The notes beneath the pieces are model-generated. The model searched no databases. It saw nothing but the letters and a program-made list of their open reading frames with translations, and was not told where the DNA came from. From an uncultured Allobosea sp. (GTDB lineage Bacteria; Pseudomonadota; Alphaproteobacteria; Rhizobiales; Beijerinckiaceae), in the NCBI RefSeq assembly GCF_945956895.1, contig NZ_CAMFJF010000009.1, positions 62,001-126,000 of the forward strand: a stretch of 64,000 nucleotides of DNA. The letters are read 5' to 3'. Made by a program: the position numbers and the translations under genes. This document shows, in pieces, positions 46,275 through 55,121 of the stretch. The number at the start of each line of letters is the position of its first letter. Positions within the stretch are counted from its first letter, which is position 1.

Positions 46275-46562
46275 TCAGATAAAAATGAACATCCACGTCA
46301 GCATATGAAGTCCGATGAGAGCATAGCTCCCAAGAAGCATCGGATAAAGCCTATGCTCTTTTATCGGGTCTAGCATACGCGATTTTTCACGCAACGACCT
46401 GGTAATTCTGATTGGAATTCCCCCGAGTGCAATCAGAACGACATCAAGGGACGTAAGCGAGAAGTCCTTTCCGACTTTCTTGGCGACGTGGAACAACAAC
46501 CAAATCAAGACGATCAAAACAATAAGCGCCGCGATACCTCCGAGGAGAGTTGCCACCTTCAT
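46275..46562 (-). CDS. Small membrane protein, AT-rich orphan
   Basis: A 95-residue protein with an N-terminal hydrophobic helix (LLGGIAALIVLIVLIWLLFHVA) and a second at the C-terminus (YPMLLGSYALIGLHMLTWMFIFI), separated by a basic stretch. I recognise no family. The coding sequence is clearly richer in A and T than its neighbours and uses codons such as ATA and TTG freely, suggesting recent acquisition. A weak GAAGAAG site precedes the ATG. It lies between repeat copies 8 and 9. Confidence 0.65.
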   Translation of the reverse strand: MKVATLLGGIAALIVLIVLIWLLFHVAKKVGKDFSLTSLDVVLIALGGIPIRITRSLREKSRMLDPIKEHRLYPMLLGSYALIGLHMLTWMFIFI

Positions 46563-46650
46563 CTTCTTCGACTCGAATTATTTGACGCGCGCCGCAATTG
46601 AACAGAAACGCATGTGAATTCTCAGCGCAAGTCTCCCTGCCCTCTCCGAC

Positions 46651-46692
46651 ATGAGATTCCCGAGTCAGAGCTTCACTCCGCCCGAGAATGAC
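46651..46692. repeat. Intergenic palindrome family, copy 9 (half element)
   Basis: Only the right half is present, ATGAGATTCCCGAG to GCCCGAGAATGAC, closely matching the right half of copy 3. It lies just after the RND pump gene. Confidence 0.65.
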
Positions 46693-46708
46693 GGTCGGTT
46701 GATGGTGT

Positions 46709-49700
46709 TCACTCCGCCGGGTGCGTGACCGGCGGCGGCGCGTGCTTCGTGCCTCGGATAGAGCCGCCGAGCTTCACCAGCCCTTCCGAGAGCCTGTCCA
46801 TGTAGAGGAACAGGACGGGCGTGATGAACAGCGTCAGCACCTGCGAGATCATCAGGCCGCCGACAACGGCGATGCCCAGCGGCTGGCGCAGTTCGGCGCT
46901 GGCGCCGGCACCGAGCGCGATCGGCAAGGTGCCCATCAGCGCCGCCAGCGTCGTCATCAGGATCGGCCGGAACCGCATCACACAGGCCTTGTGGATCGCC
47001 TCCTGCGCCGATAGGCCCTCGCGCCGGAGCACCAGCGCCACGTCGATCATCATGATCGCGTTCTTCTTGACGATGCCGATCAGCATCAGAAGGCCGATGA
47101 TGGCGATGACCGAGAGCTCGAGGTCGAAGAGCCTGAGCGCGCCGAGCGCCCCGACCGCCGCGGACGGCAAGCCGGTCAGGATCGTCAGCGGGTGGATGAA
47201 GCTCTCGTAGAGGATGCCGAGCACGATGTAGATCGTCAGGATGGCGCCGGCGATCAGCAGGCCCTGGTTGGCCAGCGAATCCTGGAAGGTCTTGGCCGTG
47301 CCGGCGAGCGTCGTCGTGATCGACTTCGGCAGGCCGAGCCCATCCTTGATCGCCTCGATGCGCAGGACGCTGTCGCCGAGCGCGACGCCGGCCGGGAGGT
47401 TGTAGGAGATCGTCACCGCAGGAAGCTGGCCGAGCTGGTTGACTGTGAGCTGGCCGGCCGTGCGCTCGATCCGGGCGATGGCGCCGAGCGGCACCAGCGT
47501 GCCGCCCTTTGTGCGGACACGGATGGCGTTCAGGCGCTCGGGGGTCCAGTGCTCGTTGGGATTGAACTCGACGACCACCTGATAGCTGTCGCCGGCCGTG
47601 TAGATCGTCGAGACCTGACGGACGCCGAAGCCGGAATAGAGCGTCGAGCGCAGAATATCGGAGCCGATGCCGAGCGCATTGGCCTTGTCGCGATCGATGA
47701 CGACGGTCGCCTGCAAGGCGTTGTTCTGCAGGTCGGTGGTGACGTCGGCGAAGACCGCGCGGTCACGGCTCATCGCATCGGCCAGGCGCAGGGCCCAATC
47801 GTTCATCAGCGTCTGGTCGAGCCCTTGCACGACGAGCTGGTACTGGCTCTTCGAGGAGCGCGCGCCGATGTTCAGGTTCTGGACGGGAACCATGTAAGTG
47901 TTGATGCCCGCCACCTGACTGAGATCGCGGCGCAGCGAGCCGAGGACCTGCTGCAACTTGGGGCGCTCGTCCAGCGGCTTCAGCTCGACGAAGAGGCGCC
48001 CGGAATTGAGAGCGCTGCCGCCTCCGCCATTGCCGCCGACCGACGAGGCGACATGCGCGACATAGGGCGACTTGCGGAAGATGTCGGCGACCTCGGACTG
48101 AAGCTTCAGCATCGCGTCGAAGGAAATGTCCTGCCGCGCCTCGGTCGAGACCTGGAGCTGGCCGATATCCTCCTGCGGGAAGAAGCCCTTCGGCGCGCTC
48201 TGCAACAGCCAGACGCTGCCGCCCATGGTCAGGAAGAAGGCGAGCAGCATCAGCGGCTGGAAGCGCAGGCAGAATGTCAGCCCGGCGTCATAGCCGGCGA
48301 GCAGCTTGTCGAAGCCCTTCTCCAGCAGGCGGCCGAGCGCGTTCTCCTGATGATGCTCGGAATAGCCCGAGAGCAGGCGCGAGCAGAGCATCGGCGTCAG
48401 CGTCAGCGAGACGAAGGCGGAAGCCAGGATCGAGACCGTCACCACCACGGCGAATTCGTTGAAGATGCGGCCGATGACGCCGCCCATCAGCAGCACGGGG
48501 ATGAAGACCGCGACCAGCGAGAGCGAGATCGAGATGATGGTGAAGCCGATTTCGCCCGCGCCCTTCAGCGAGGCCTCGTAGGCGGAGAGGCCGTCCTCCT
48601 CCATATGGCGGACGATGTTCTCGAGCATGACGATGGCATCGTCGACGACGAGGCCGACCGAGAGCGTCAGCCCCAGCAGCGAGATGTTGTCGATCGAGAA
48701 ATTGAGCATGTACATCACCGCCAGCGTGGCGATGATCGAGATCGGCACCGCGACCGCCGGGATGAAGGTCGCCGCGATCCGGCGCAGGAAGACGAAGATC
48801 ACCATGATGACCAGCGCGATGGTCAAGAGCAGCGTGAACTGCACGTCCTCCACCGCCTGACGGATCGAGGTCGAACGGTCGTTCAGCAGCGAGAGCGAAG
48901 CTGCCGCCGGCAACTGGGCCTGGAAGGTCGGGATCATCGCCTTGACGCGATCGACCACCTCGACGGTGTTGGCGTCGGGCTGGCGCTGCACGGCGAGCAC
49001 GATCGCCGGCATGCCGTCATAGGTGCTGCGGGTCTGGGTGTTCTCGACCGAGTCGATCACCTTGGCGACGTCGCCGAGCCGGACCGGCTTGCCCGAGCGC
49101 GTGGTGATGATGACATTGGTGAACTGGGCGGCATTGGCGAGCTGCGTCTGCGCCTGGATGGTGAGCTGCTGCGCCGTGTTCTGGAGCGTGCCGACCGGCG
49201 TATTGGCGTTGGTCGCGGTGATCGCGGCCTGCAATTCGTCGAGGCCGATACCGCGCGCGGCGAGCGCCGTCGGATCGATCTGGATGCGCACCGCATATTT
49301 CTGGCTGCCCCAGATCAGCACCTGCGCGACGCCGTCGACCGTGGAGAGCGCCGGCGAGATCACCTGCTGGGCGAAGGCGTCAAGCTGCGAGAGCGGCACC
49401 ACGTCGCTCTTCAGTGCCAGCAGGATGATCGGCGCATCGGCCGGGTTCACCTTGCGATAGCTCGGCGGCGTCGTCATTTCGATCGGCAATTGCCGCTGGG
49501 TGCGGGTGATCGCGGCCTGCACGTCGGCAGCGGCGGCGTCGATATTGCGGTTCAGCACGAACTGGATCGCGATCGAGGTCGACCCCTGCGAGTTGATGGT
49601 CGAGATCGAGTCGATGCCGGCAATCGTGCCGAACTGCTTGATCAGCGGCGTCGCGATCGAGGTCGCCATCGTGTCGGGCGAGGCGCCAGGCAGCTGCGCC

Positions 49701-49843
49701 GAAACGTTGATCACCGGGAACTCGGCGCGCGGCAGGGCCGCGACCGGCAGGAAGCGCCAGGCAAAGAGCCCCGCCAGAACCAGCGAGACCGACATCAGGA
49801 TGGTCGCGACAGGATGGCGGATGCAGAAGCCGGAGACGTTCAT
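46709..49843 (-). CDS. RND efflux pump permease (HAE1, MdtB/MdtC-like)
   Basis: A 1044-residue inner-membrane proton-driven exporter. It has the twelve-helix RND layout: a first helix followed by a large periplasmic domain, the transmembrane block with GLVVDDAIVMLENI carrying the proton-relay aspartates, a second periplasmic domain, and the final helices with GILYESFIHPLTILTGLPSA. Its ATG overlaps the adaptor stop by four bases. With the adaptor and MarR regulator it forms a drug-efflux operon. An outer-membrane channel is not encoded here and would be shared. Confidence 0.93.
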   Translation of the reverse strand: MNVSGFCIRHPVATILMSVSLVLAGLFAWRFLPVAALPRAEFPVINVSAQLPGASPDTMATSIATPLIKQFGTIAGIDSISTINSQGSTSIAIQFVLNRNIDAAAADVQAAITRTQRQLPIEMTTPPSYRKVNPADAPIILLALKSDVVPLSQLDAFAQQVISPALSTVDGVAQVLIWGSQKYAVRIQIDPTALAARGIGLDELQAAITATNANTPVGTLQNTAQQLTIQAQTQLANAAQFTNVIITTRSGKPVRLGDVAKVIDSVENTQTRSTYDGMPAIVLAVQRQPDANTVEVVDRVKAMIPTFQAQLPAAASLSLLNDRSTSIRQAVEDVQFTLLLTIALVIMVIFVFLRRIAATFIPAVAVPISIIATLAVMYMLNFSIDNISLLGLTLSVGLVVDDAIVMLENIVRHMEEDGLSAYEASLKGAGEIGFTIISISLSLVAVFIPVLLMGGVIGRIFNEFAVVVTVSILASAFVSLTLTPMLCSRLLSGYSEHHQENALGRLLEKGFDKLLAGYDAGLTFCLRFQPLMLLAFFLTMGGSVWLLQSAPKGFFPQEDIGQLQVSTEARQDISFDAMLKLQSEVADIFRKSPYVAHVASSVGGNGGGGSALNSGRLFVELKPLDERPKLQQVLGSLRRDLSQVAGINTYMVPVQNLNIGARSSKSQYQLVVQGLDQTLMNDWALRLADAMSRDRAVFADVTTDLQNNALQATVVIDRDKANALGIGSDILRSTLYSGFGVRQVSTIYTAGDSYQVVVEFNPNEHWTPERLNAIRVRTKGGTLVPLGAIARIERTAGQLTVNQLGQLPAVTISYNLPAGVALGDSVLRIEAIKDGLGLPKSITTTLAGTAKTFQDSLANQGLLIAGAILTIYIVLGILYESFIHPLTILTGLPSAAVGALGALRLFDLELSVIAIIGLLMLIGIVKKNAIMMIDVALVLRREGLSAQEAIHKACVMRFRPILMTTLAALMGTLPIALGAGASAELRQPLGIAVVGGLMISQVLTLFITPVLFLYMDRLSEGLVKLGGSIRGTKHAPPPVTHPAE

Positions 49844-51033
49844 GAGCGTGCGCCTTCCGCAACCGGCGTGGCCTGCGGCGGCTTCTCGCCCGTCGCCGCC
49901 CGCTCACGCACCTGCGTGCCCTGCTTCAGGCGCATCTGGCCGTCGGTGACGACGCGCTCGCCCGGCGCGATGCCCTCGGCCACCGCCGTGCGGTCGCCGT
50001 CGCTGAGCGCGACCTTGATCTGCCGGAGATCTACGGTCGAATCCGGCTTCACGACGAAGACATAAGGCCCCTTCTGCCCCGTCTGCACCGCGACGGTCGG
50101 GATCACCGCGACGCCGGACAGCGTCTCCGGGATGATCTCGACATCGACATATTGCCCCGGCCAGAGGGTGAGATCGTCATTGGCGAACGCGGCCTTGGCG
50201 GTGATCGTGCCTGAGGTGATGTCGACGGTGGAATCGACGAAATTGAGCTTGCCCTCGGCCGCCGGGCGGCCGGAATTCGGCACCCGCGCCGTTACCGGCA
50301 CGGGCTTGGCCGCGGCGAGCGCGCCTTGCAAGGTCGGCAGCTCGCTCTCCGGCAGAGCGAAGGAGACACGCAGCGGCCTCATCTGGGTGATGGTGACGAG
50401 GCTGGTGCCGCTGTTGTTGCCGGTGGCATTGACGAGGTTGCCGGGCGTGACCTGCACCGAGCCGGCGCGGCCGTCGATCGGTGCGGTGATGCGGGTATAG
50501 CCGAGCTTGAGCCGGTCCGCGTCGAGCGTCGCGTGATCGCCCTGGATGCTGGCGGCGGAGCTCTTCTCGTCGGCCGTCGCCTGGTCGACCTGCACCTGCG
50601 TGCCGGCATTGCGGGCCAGGAGCTGCTTGTAGCGCTCGAGATCGGCGAGATTGCGGGTATGCGTCGCCTCGTCGCGCGCCAGCATCGCCTCGTCCTTGGC
50701 GATCTGGGCCTTGATATCACGATCGTCGAGGGTGAAGAGCAGGTCGCCGGCCTTGACGAACTGCCCGTCGACGACGTTCTGGGTCATGATCTGGCTGTCG
50801 ATGCGCGAGCGCACGAGGACGCTCGCCGGCGTCTCGACAAAGCCGATGGCGTGCTTGCGCACCGGGAAATCCGCCTGCAGGGCAGGCGCCGAGATCACCG
50901 AAACCGCCCCGCCGTCACCCCGGCCGCCGCGCGCGGTTTGCCCGCCTTCCGGCGCATGCGTGCGCCAATACCAGACTCCGCCCGCAGCAAGGCCGGCGAT
51001 GACGACGCCGATGACCAATCCTGAACGCTTCAT
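49840..51033 (-). CDS. RND efflux periplasmic adaptor (membrane fusion protein)
   Basis: A 397-residue adaptor joining the pump to an outer-membrane channel. It has an N-terminal membrane anchor (LVIGVVIAGLAAGGVWYW) with no lipobox cysteine, split biotinyl-lipoyl halves (VRSRIDSQIMTQNVVDGQFVKAG and KLGYTRITAPIDGRAG), a coiled-coil hairpin between them, and a beta-barrel domain. It lies 15 bp after the MarR gene and overlaps the pump gene. Confidence 0.92.
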   Translation of the reverse strand: MKRSGLVIGVVIAGLAAGGVWYWRTHAPEGGQTARGGRGDGGAVSVISAPALQADFPVRKHAIGFVETPASVLVRSRIDSQIMTQNVVDGQFVKAGDLLFTLDDRDIKAQIAKDEAMLARDEATHTRNLADLERYKQLLARNAGTQVQVDQATADEKSSAASIQGDHATLDADRLKLGYTRITAPIDGRAGSVQVTPGNLVNATGNNSGTSLVTITQMRPLRVSFALPESELPTLQGALAAAKPVPVTARVPNSGRPAAEGKLNFVDSTVDITSGTITAKAAFANDDLTLWPGQYVDVEIIPETLSGVAVIPTVAVQTGQKGPYVFVVKPDSTVDLRQIKVALSDGDRTAVAEGIAPGERVVTDGQMRLKQGTQVRERAATGEKPPQATPVAEGARS

Positions 51034-51048
51034 TGTCTGTCCACTTGC

Positions 51049-51519
51049 TCAGGCAGCATGGCCGGCCGAAGCCGGGGCCTTGTCTTCGGTTCGGGTTCGG
51101 GTCTGCTCGCGGATCGCGGAGAGCGTACCGAGCGCCGACAGGATCGATTCTTCGTCGACATCGCCCAGCACTTCGTGGGCGATCTCGGTCCGCACGGCAT
51201 CGAGATCATCGACCAGCGCCCGGCCTTCCGGCGTGAGGTAGAGGCGATAGGCACGGCGATCGGTGGGGTCTTCGCGCCGCTCGATCAGGTTCTGGCTCTG
51301 GAGGCGATCGAGCAGACGCGCGAGCGAGATCGGCTGCAGATCCATCTGCTCGGCGAGCGCGGCCTGATTGAGCCCCTCCTGCCGCCGCAAGCGCGACATC
51401 ACCCCCCATTGCGCCCGCGTCGTGCCGTGCTGCCGCGCCCGCTGCTCGACATAGGTCCGCAGCAGCCGCGAAGTTTCGACGAGCTGGAATACGAGTTCCC
51501 GCCGCAGGGGTCGCTTCAT
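51049..51519 (-). CDS. MarR-family regulator of the efflux operon
   Basis: A 156-residue winged-helix regulator. The segment GLNQAALAEQMDLQPISLARLLDRLQSQNLIERREDPTDRRAYRLYLT shows the helix-turn-helix and wing. It is the first gene of the operon with the adaptor and pump, so autoregulation is expected, with induction by pump substrates. A small palindrome (TAAGCCTGCTTA) about 20 bp upstream is a candidate operator. Confidence 0.9.
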   Translation of the reverse strand: MKRPLRRELVFQLVETSRLLRTYVEQRARQHGTTRAQWGVMSRLRRQEGLNQAALAEQMDLQPISLARLLDRLQSQNLIERREDPTDRRAYRLYLTPEGRALVDDLDAVRTEIAHEVLGDVDEESILSALGTLSAIREQTRTRTEDKAPASAGHAA

Positions 51520-51540
51520 GATTCACAGGTCCCCAAACCG

Positions 51541-51552
51541 TAAGCCTGCTTA
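51541..51552. promoter_or_regulatory. Candidate operator palindrome upstream of the efflux MarR gene
   Basis: TAAGC-CT-GCTTA is a perfect 5-bp inverted repeat, 21 bp before the MarR start codon on the minus strand. The position fits an autoregulatory site. The short length means chance is possible. Confidence 0.4.
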
Positions 51553-51564
51553 TCATATGTGCGA

Positions 51565-51780
51565 TTACGGCAATTTGACGAGATATTTGTGCAGCGCACA
51601 CGCAAAGGTGAGAGCCCTCAGGCGCGGGAAGACGGACTTGAGCTCCGCAGCCGGGTGTTCTTCGAGGAAGGCCGTCACGCCCTCGTGGAAATCGGCGGCA
51701 GCGGCCGCCGCGCGGAAGGCGTCGCGCTCCGCGTGGCGAACTTGCGGGCCCGCGCAGAACATCGCGAGGTGCATCTGCAC
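51565..51780 (-). pseudogene. Enoyl-CoA hydratase C-terminal remnant
   Basis: A 71-codon frame whose middle reads AFRAAAAAADFHEGVTAFLEE, closely resembling the C-terminal signature of crotonase-family proteins (…DFxEGVxAFLEKRxPxF). No crotonase-like sequence lies upstream in any frame, so it looks like the eroded 3' end of a gene. It fills much of the 360-bp gap between the MarR and oxidoreductase genes. Chance resemblance is the alternative. Confidence 0.4.
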
Positions 51781-51879
51781 GCATCGGGCATCGCGTTTGC
51801 GCGAGGGCCACTGGCCTTGGCCGCGCGGCGGCTTCTAGACTGTGCGGGAAACCTGCTCCTTCCGAGACCCTGTCCCACC

Positions 51880-52971
51880 ATGAGCCAGCTCTTCAGCCCC
51901 TACCAGCTCGGCAGCCTGACGCTCGCCAACCGCATCGTCATCGCCCCGATGTGCCAGTATTCGGCGCAGGATGGCTGCGCCACCGACTGGCACACCATCC
52001 ATCTCGGACATCTCGCGCTGTCAGGCGCCGGCCTCCTGATCATCGAGGCGACGGCCGTCGCGCCGGACGGGCGCATCAGCCCGTTCGATCTCGGCCTCTG
52101 GTCCGACGAGACGGAGGCCGCGCTCGGCAAGGCGCTCGATGCCGCCCGCCGCTGGTCCGACATGCCGATCGCGATCCAGCTCGCCCATGCCGGCCGCAAG
52201 GCCTCCCTCGCCCAGCCCTGGAAAGGCGGAGGCCAGCTCGGCCTCGATCAGGGCGGCTGGACGGTCGAGGCACCCTCCGCGATCGGCTTCGAGAACTATC
52301 CCCGTCCGCCGCGCGCCCTCACCAAGGATGATATCGCACGGCTCGTCGAGGCGTTCGCGGATTCGGCGCGCAGGGCCGTGCGGCTCGGCTTCGCGGCGAT
52401 CGAGCTCCATGGCGCGCATGGCTATCTGATGCACCAATTCCTCTCGCCGTTCTCGAACAAGCGCGAGGACGAATATGGCGGCTCGCTGGAGAACCGGATG
52501 CACTTCCCGCTCGCGGTGCTCGATGCGGTGCGGGCCGTGGTGCCGGCGGACTATCCCGTCGGATTCCGCATTTCCGGCACGGACTGGGTCGAGGGCGGCT
52601 GGGACATCGAGCAGAGCATCACCTTCGCCAAAGCGGCGCAGGCGCGCGGCGCCGATTTCATCGACATGTCCGGCGGCGGGCTATCGGCCACACAGAAGGT
52701 CCCGCTCGGCCCGAGCTATCAGGTGCCCCTGGCGCGTGCCATCAAGCAGGCGACCGGCATCACCACCATGGCGGTGGGTCTCATCACCGAGGCCGAGCAG
52801 GCCGAGGCGATCATCGGCACGGGCGAGGCCGATCTCGTCGCGCTGGCGCGTGGCATCCTCTACAACCCGCGCTGGCCCTGGCATGCTGCAGCGCAGCTCG
52901 GCGCCACCGTCAAGGCGCCTAACCAGTATCTGCGCTCGCAGCCGCGGCAGTACTCCAAGCTGTTCGCCTGA
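51880..52971 (+). CDS. NADH:flavin oxidoreductase, old yellow enzyme (YqjM type)
   Basis: A 363-residue FMN enzyme that reduces activated C=C bonds. Visible features are NRIVIAPMCQYSAQDG with the cysteine typical of the YqjM subgroup, QLAHAGRKAS, ELHGAHGYLMHQFLSPFSNKR, and the FMN-phosphate region EADLVALARGILYNPRWPWHAA. ATG 51880 begins MSQLFSPYQLGSLTLANR; the ORF track extends upstream over the crotonase remnant. The physiological substrate is unknown. Confidence 0.92.
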   Translation: MSQLFSPYQLGSLTLANRIVIAPMCQYSAQDGCATDWHTIHLGHLALSGAGLLIIEATAVAPDGRISPFDLGLWSDETEAALGKALDAARRWSDMPIAIQLAHAGRKASLAQPWKGGGQLGLDQGGWTVEAPSAIGFENYPRPPRALTKDDIARLVEAFADSARRAVRLGFAAIELHGAHGYLMHQFLSPFSNKREDEYGGSLENRMHFPLAVLDAVRAVVPADYPVGFRISGTDWVEGGWDIEQSITFAKAAQARGADFIDMSGGGLSATQKVPLGPSYQVPLARAIKQATGITTMAVGLITEAEQAEAIIGTGEADLVALARGILYNPRWPWHAAAQLGATVKAPNQYLRSQPRQYSKLFA

Positions 52972-52991
52972 ATTTTCCATCCCCGCTTCCG

Positions 52992-53096
52992 GTCATCCCG
53001 GGCGACCGGAGGGAGACCCGGGATCCATGCCTGAACCTTTCCGGCATTAGCTCAGGCATGGATCCCGGATCTCCGCTTCGCTCCGTCCGGGATGAC
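52992..53096. repeat. Intergenic palindrome family, copy 10
   Basis: GTCATCCCGGGCGACC at the left, GTCCGGGATGAC at the right, with inner GATCCATGCCTGA/TCAGGCATGGATC inverted repeat. It fills the gap before the carboxypeptidase gene. Confidence 0.87.
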
Positions 53097-53141
53097 TCAG
53101 TGTAGTGTCAAGCCTGATAGAATTCCCGGAGACGCCGAAAC

Positions 53142-54635
53142 ATGACCGCCTATTCCGACCTCACCGCCCATTTCGGCCGAATCGCCGCGCTGTCGAACGC
53201 CATCGGCATCCTGCAATGGGACAACGACGTGATGATGCCCAAGGGCGCAGCCGAGACGCGGGCCGAGAGCATGGCCCTGCTGCATGTCATGCGCCACGGC
53301 CTCGCGACGGATACCCGCGTCAGTGACTGGCTCGGCGAGGCCGAGAGCGACGGCAACCTCGGCGTCTGGGAGAAGGCGAACCTGCGCGAGATCCGGCGCG
53401 TCTGGACGGTCGACACCGCCCTGCCCTCGGAGCTGGTGGAAGCGTCGAGCAAGGCGGTCTCGGCCTGCGAGATGCGCTGGCGGCAGGCGCGGGCCGATGC
53501 CGATTTCTCCGGGCTCCTGCCCTATCTCGCCGAGGTCTTGAATCTGCAGCGCCAGATCGGCCGGGCCAAGGGCGAGAAGCTCGGCCTCTCCGCCTATGAC
53601 GCGCTGCTCAACGATTACGAACCCGGCGGCCGTTCCGCCAAGATCGATGCGCTGTTCGACGATCTCGCCGCCTTCCTGCCGGGCTTCACGCAGGAGGCCA
53701 TGGCAGTGCAGGCGCGTCGACCGGCGCTGCCTACGCTGGAAGGCCCCTTCGCCGCCGAGACGCAGCGAGCGCTGGGCCTCAAGTTCATGGCGGCGCTCGG
53801 CTATGATTTCGAGCGCGGCCGGCTCGACATCTCGACGCATCCGTTCTGCGGCGGCGCCGACAATGATGTCCGCATCACCACGCGCTATGACGAGGCCGAT
53901 TTCACCAAGGCGCTGATGGGCGTGCTGCACGAGACCGGCCACGCGCTCTACGAGCAGGGCCGGCCTCAAGCGCATCTCAACCAGCCGGTCGGCGCCGCGC
54001 GCGGCATGAGCCTGCACGAGAGCCAGTCGCTGTTGATGGAGATGCAGGCCTGCCGCTCGCGTCAGTTCCTCGCCTATGCCGCGCCGCTGATGCGCGAGAG
54101 TTTTGGAGGTGTGGGACCGGCCTGGGAAACCGAGGCGATGTGGCGGCGCTACACCCGCGTCGAGCCCGGTTTCATCCGCGTCGATGCCGACGAGGTGACC
54201 TACCCCGCCCATGTCATCCTGCGCTACCGGCTGGAAAAGGCGCTGATCGCCGATGAGATGCCGCTTGCCGAGCTGCCTGCCGCCTGGAATGCCGGGATGA
54301 AGTCCCTGCTCGGCGTCACCGTGCCCAACGATCGGCTCGGCTGCCTGCAGGATATCCACTGGCCGTCCGGCGGCTGGGGCTATTTCCCGACCTATACGCT
54401 GGGCGCGATGACCGCGGCCCAGATCTTCGACGCCGCCTGCAAGGCGGAAAGCTCGATCCTGCCCGGCATCGGCAAGGGCGACTTCAGCCCGCTGGTCGGC
54501 TGGCTGCGCGTCCATATCCACGGCAAGGGCTCGCTGCTCCCGACCGACGACCTGCTGACCGAAGCGACCGGCCGGCCGCTCGACGCCTCGGTGTTCAAGG
54601 CGCATCTGCGCCGGCGCTATATCGACGAGGTTTGA
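53142..54635 (+). CDS. M32-family metallocarboxypeptidase
   Basis: A 497-residue zinc carboxypeptidase of the Thermus/Bacillus type, mainly helical and cytoplasmic. The zinc site HETGH is in VLHETGHALYEQGRP, with the downstream glutamate in LHESQSLLME. The family segments HPFCGGADNDVRITTRYDE and GLGLAT-like start (LSNAIGILQWDNDVMMP) are present, and the length is standard. It would trim C-terminal residues from peptides. It is probably monocistronic. Confidence 0.92.
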   Translation: MTAYSDLTAHFGRIAALSNAIGILQWDNDVMMPKGAAETRAESMALLHVMRHGLATDTRVSDWLGEAESDGNLGVWEKANLREIRRVWTVDTALPSELVEASSKAVSACEMRWRQARADADFSGLLPYLAEVLNLQRQIGRAKGEKLGLSAYDALLNDYEPGGRSAKIDALFDDLAAFLPGFTQEAMAVQARRPALPTLEGPFAAETQRALGLKFMAALGYDFERGRLDISTHPFCGGADNDVRITTRYDEADFTKALMGVLHETGHALYEQGRPQAHLNQPVGAARGMSLHESQSLLMEMQACRSRQFLAYAAPLMRESFGGVGPAWETEAMWRRYTRVEPGFIRVDADEVTYPAHVILRYRLEKALIADEMPLAELPAAWNAGMKSLLGVTVPNDRLGCLQDIHWPSGGWGYFPTYTLGAMTAAQIFDAACKAESSILPGIGKGDFSPLVGWLRVHIHGKGSLLPTDDLLTEATGRPLDASVFKAHLRRRYIDEV

Positions 54636-54769
54636 GCACCCTTATTTTATTTATTCGAAACAAAGGCTTAGATCATAGTTTCATGCCGATCGGCCATGCA
54701 CCTTTCAGGCTTGCATCAAGACCCGCGAAGCGGGATGTCCGAGAGGACCTCCCGCTTCGGTGACCGATC

Positions 54770-55084
54770 ATGACCCAGACCAAGCCCGCCCCCCGCATCG
54801 CCATCACCTATTGCTCGATGTGCAACTGGATGCTGCGCTCGGCCTGGCTCGGGCAGGAGCTGCTCTCGACCTTCGGGCAGGATCTCGGCGAGGTCGCCCT
54901 GATCCCGCGCACCGGCGGGATATTCCAGATCCATTACGACGGCGAATTGATCTGGGACCGCAAGGTCGATGGCGGCTTCCCGGATTCCAAGGTGCTGAAG
55001 CAGCGCGTGCGCGACCGGCTCGACCCCGAGCGCAGCCTCGGCCATGTCGACGGCCACACGATGTCGGCCGAGGCTGAGAGCTGA
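54770..55084 (+). CDS. SelT/SelW/SelH-family (Rdx) redox protein
   Basis: A 104-residue thioredoxin-like protein. The redox motif near the N-terminus is CSMC in ITYCSMCNWMLRSAWLGQEL, a plain cysteine form of the CxxU site in eukaryotic selenoproteins. The segment ALIPRTGGIFQIHYDGELIWDRK and the FPDSKVLKQRVRDRL tail are diagnostic. The role is unclear; glutathione-linked redox function is proposed for the family. A 7-base tandem repeat covers the stop codon. Confidence 0.88.
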   Translation: MTQTKPAPRIAITYCSMCNWMLRSAWLGQELLSTFGQDLGEVALIPRTGGIFQIHYDGELIWDRKVDGGFPDSKVLKQRVRDRLDPERSLGHVDGHTMSAEAES

Positions 55085-55094
55085 GAGCTGAGAG
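55074..55094. repeat. Three tandem copies of CTGAGAG across a stop codon
   Basis: CTGAGAG is repeated three times without mismatch. The TGA stop of the SelW-like gene is inside the second copy. Seven is not a multiple of three, so copy changes could shift the frame after the stop region. Confidence 0.8.
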
Positions 55095-55121
55095 CGCTCT
55101 CTGCCGTCGCAATACTCCGTG

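Noticed and set aside
47192-50065. 957-codon open frame on the plus strand across the RND pump
   Set aside because: It is exactly antisense to the pump and adaptor genes, has a low-complexity composition rich in D, R, G and Q, and shows no family motif. Such frames are common opposite GC-rich genes.
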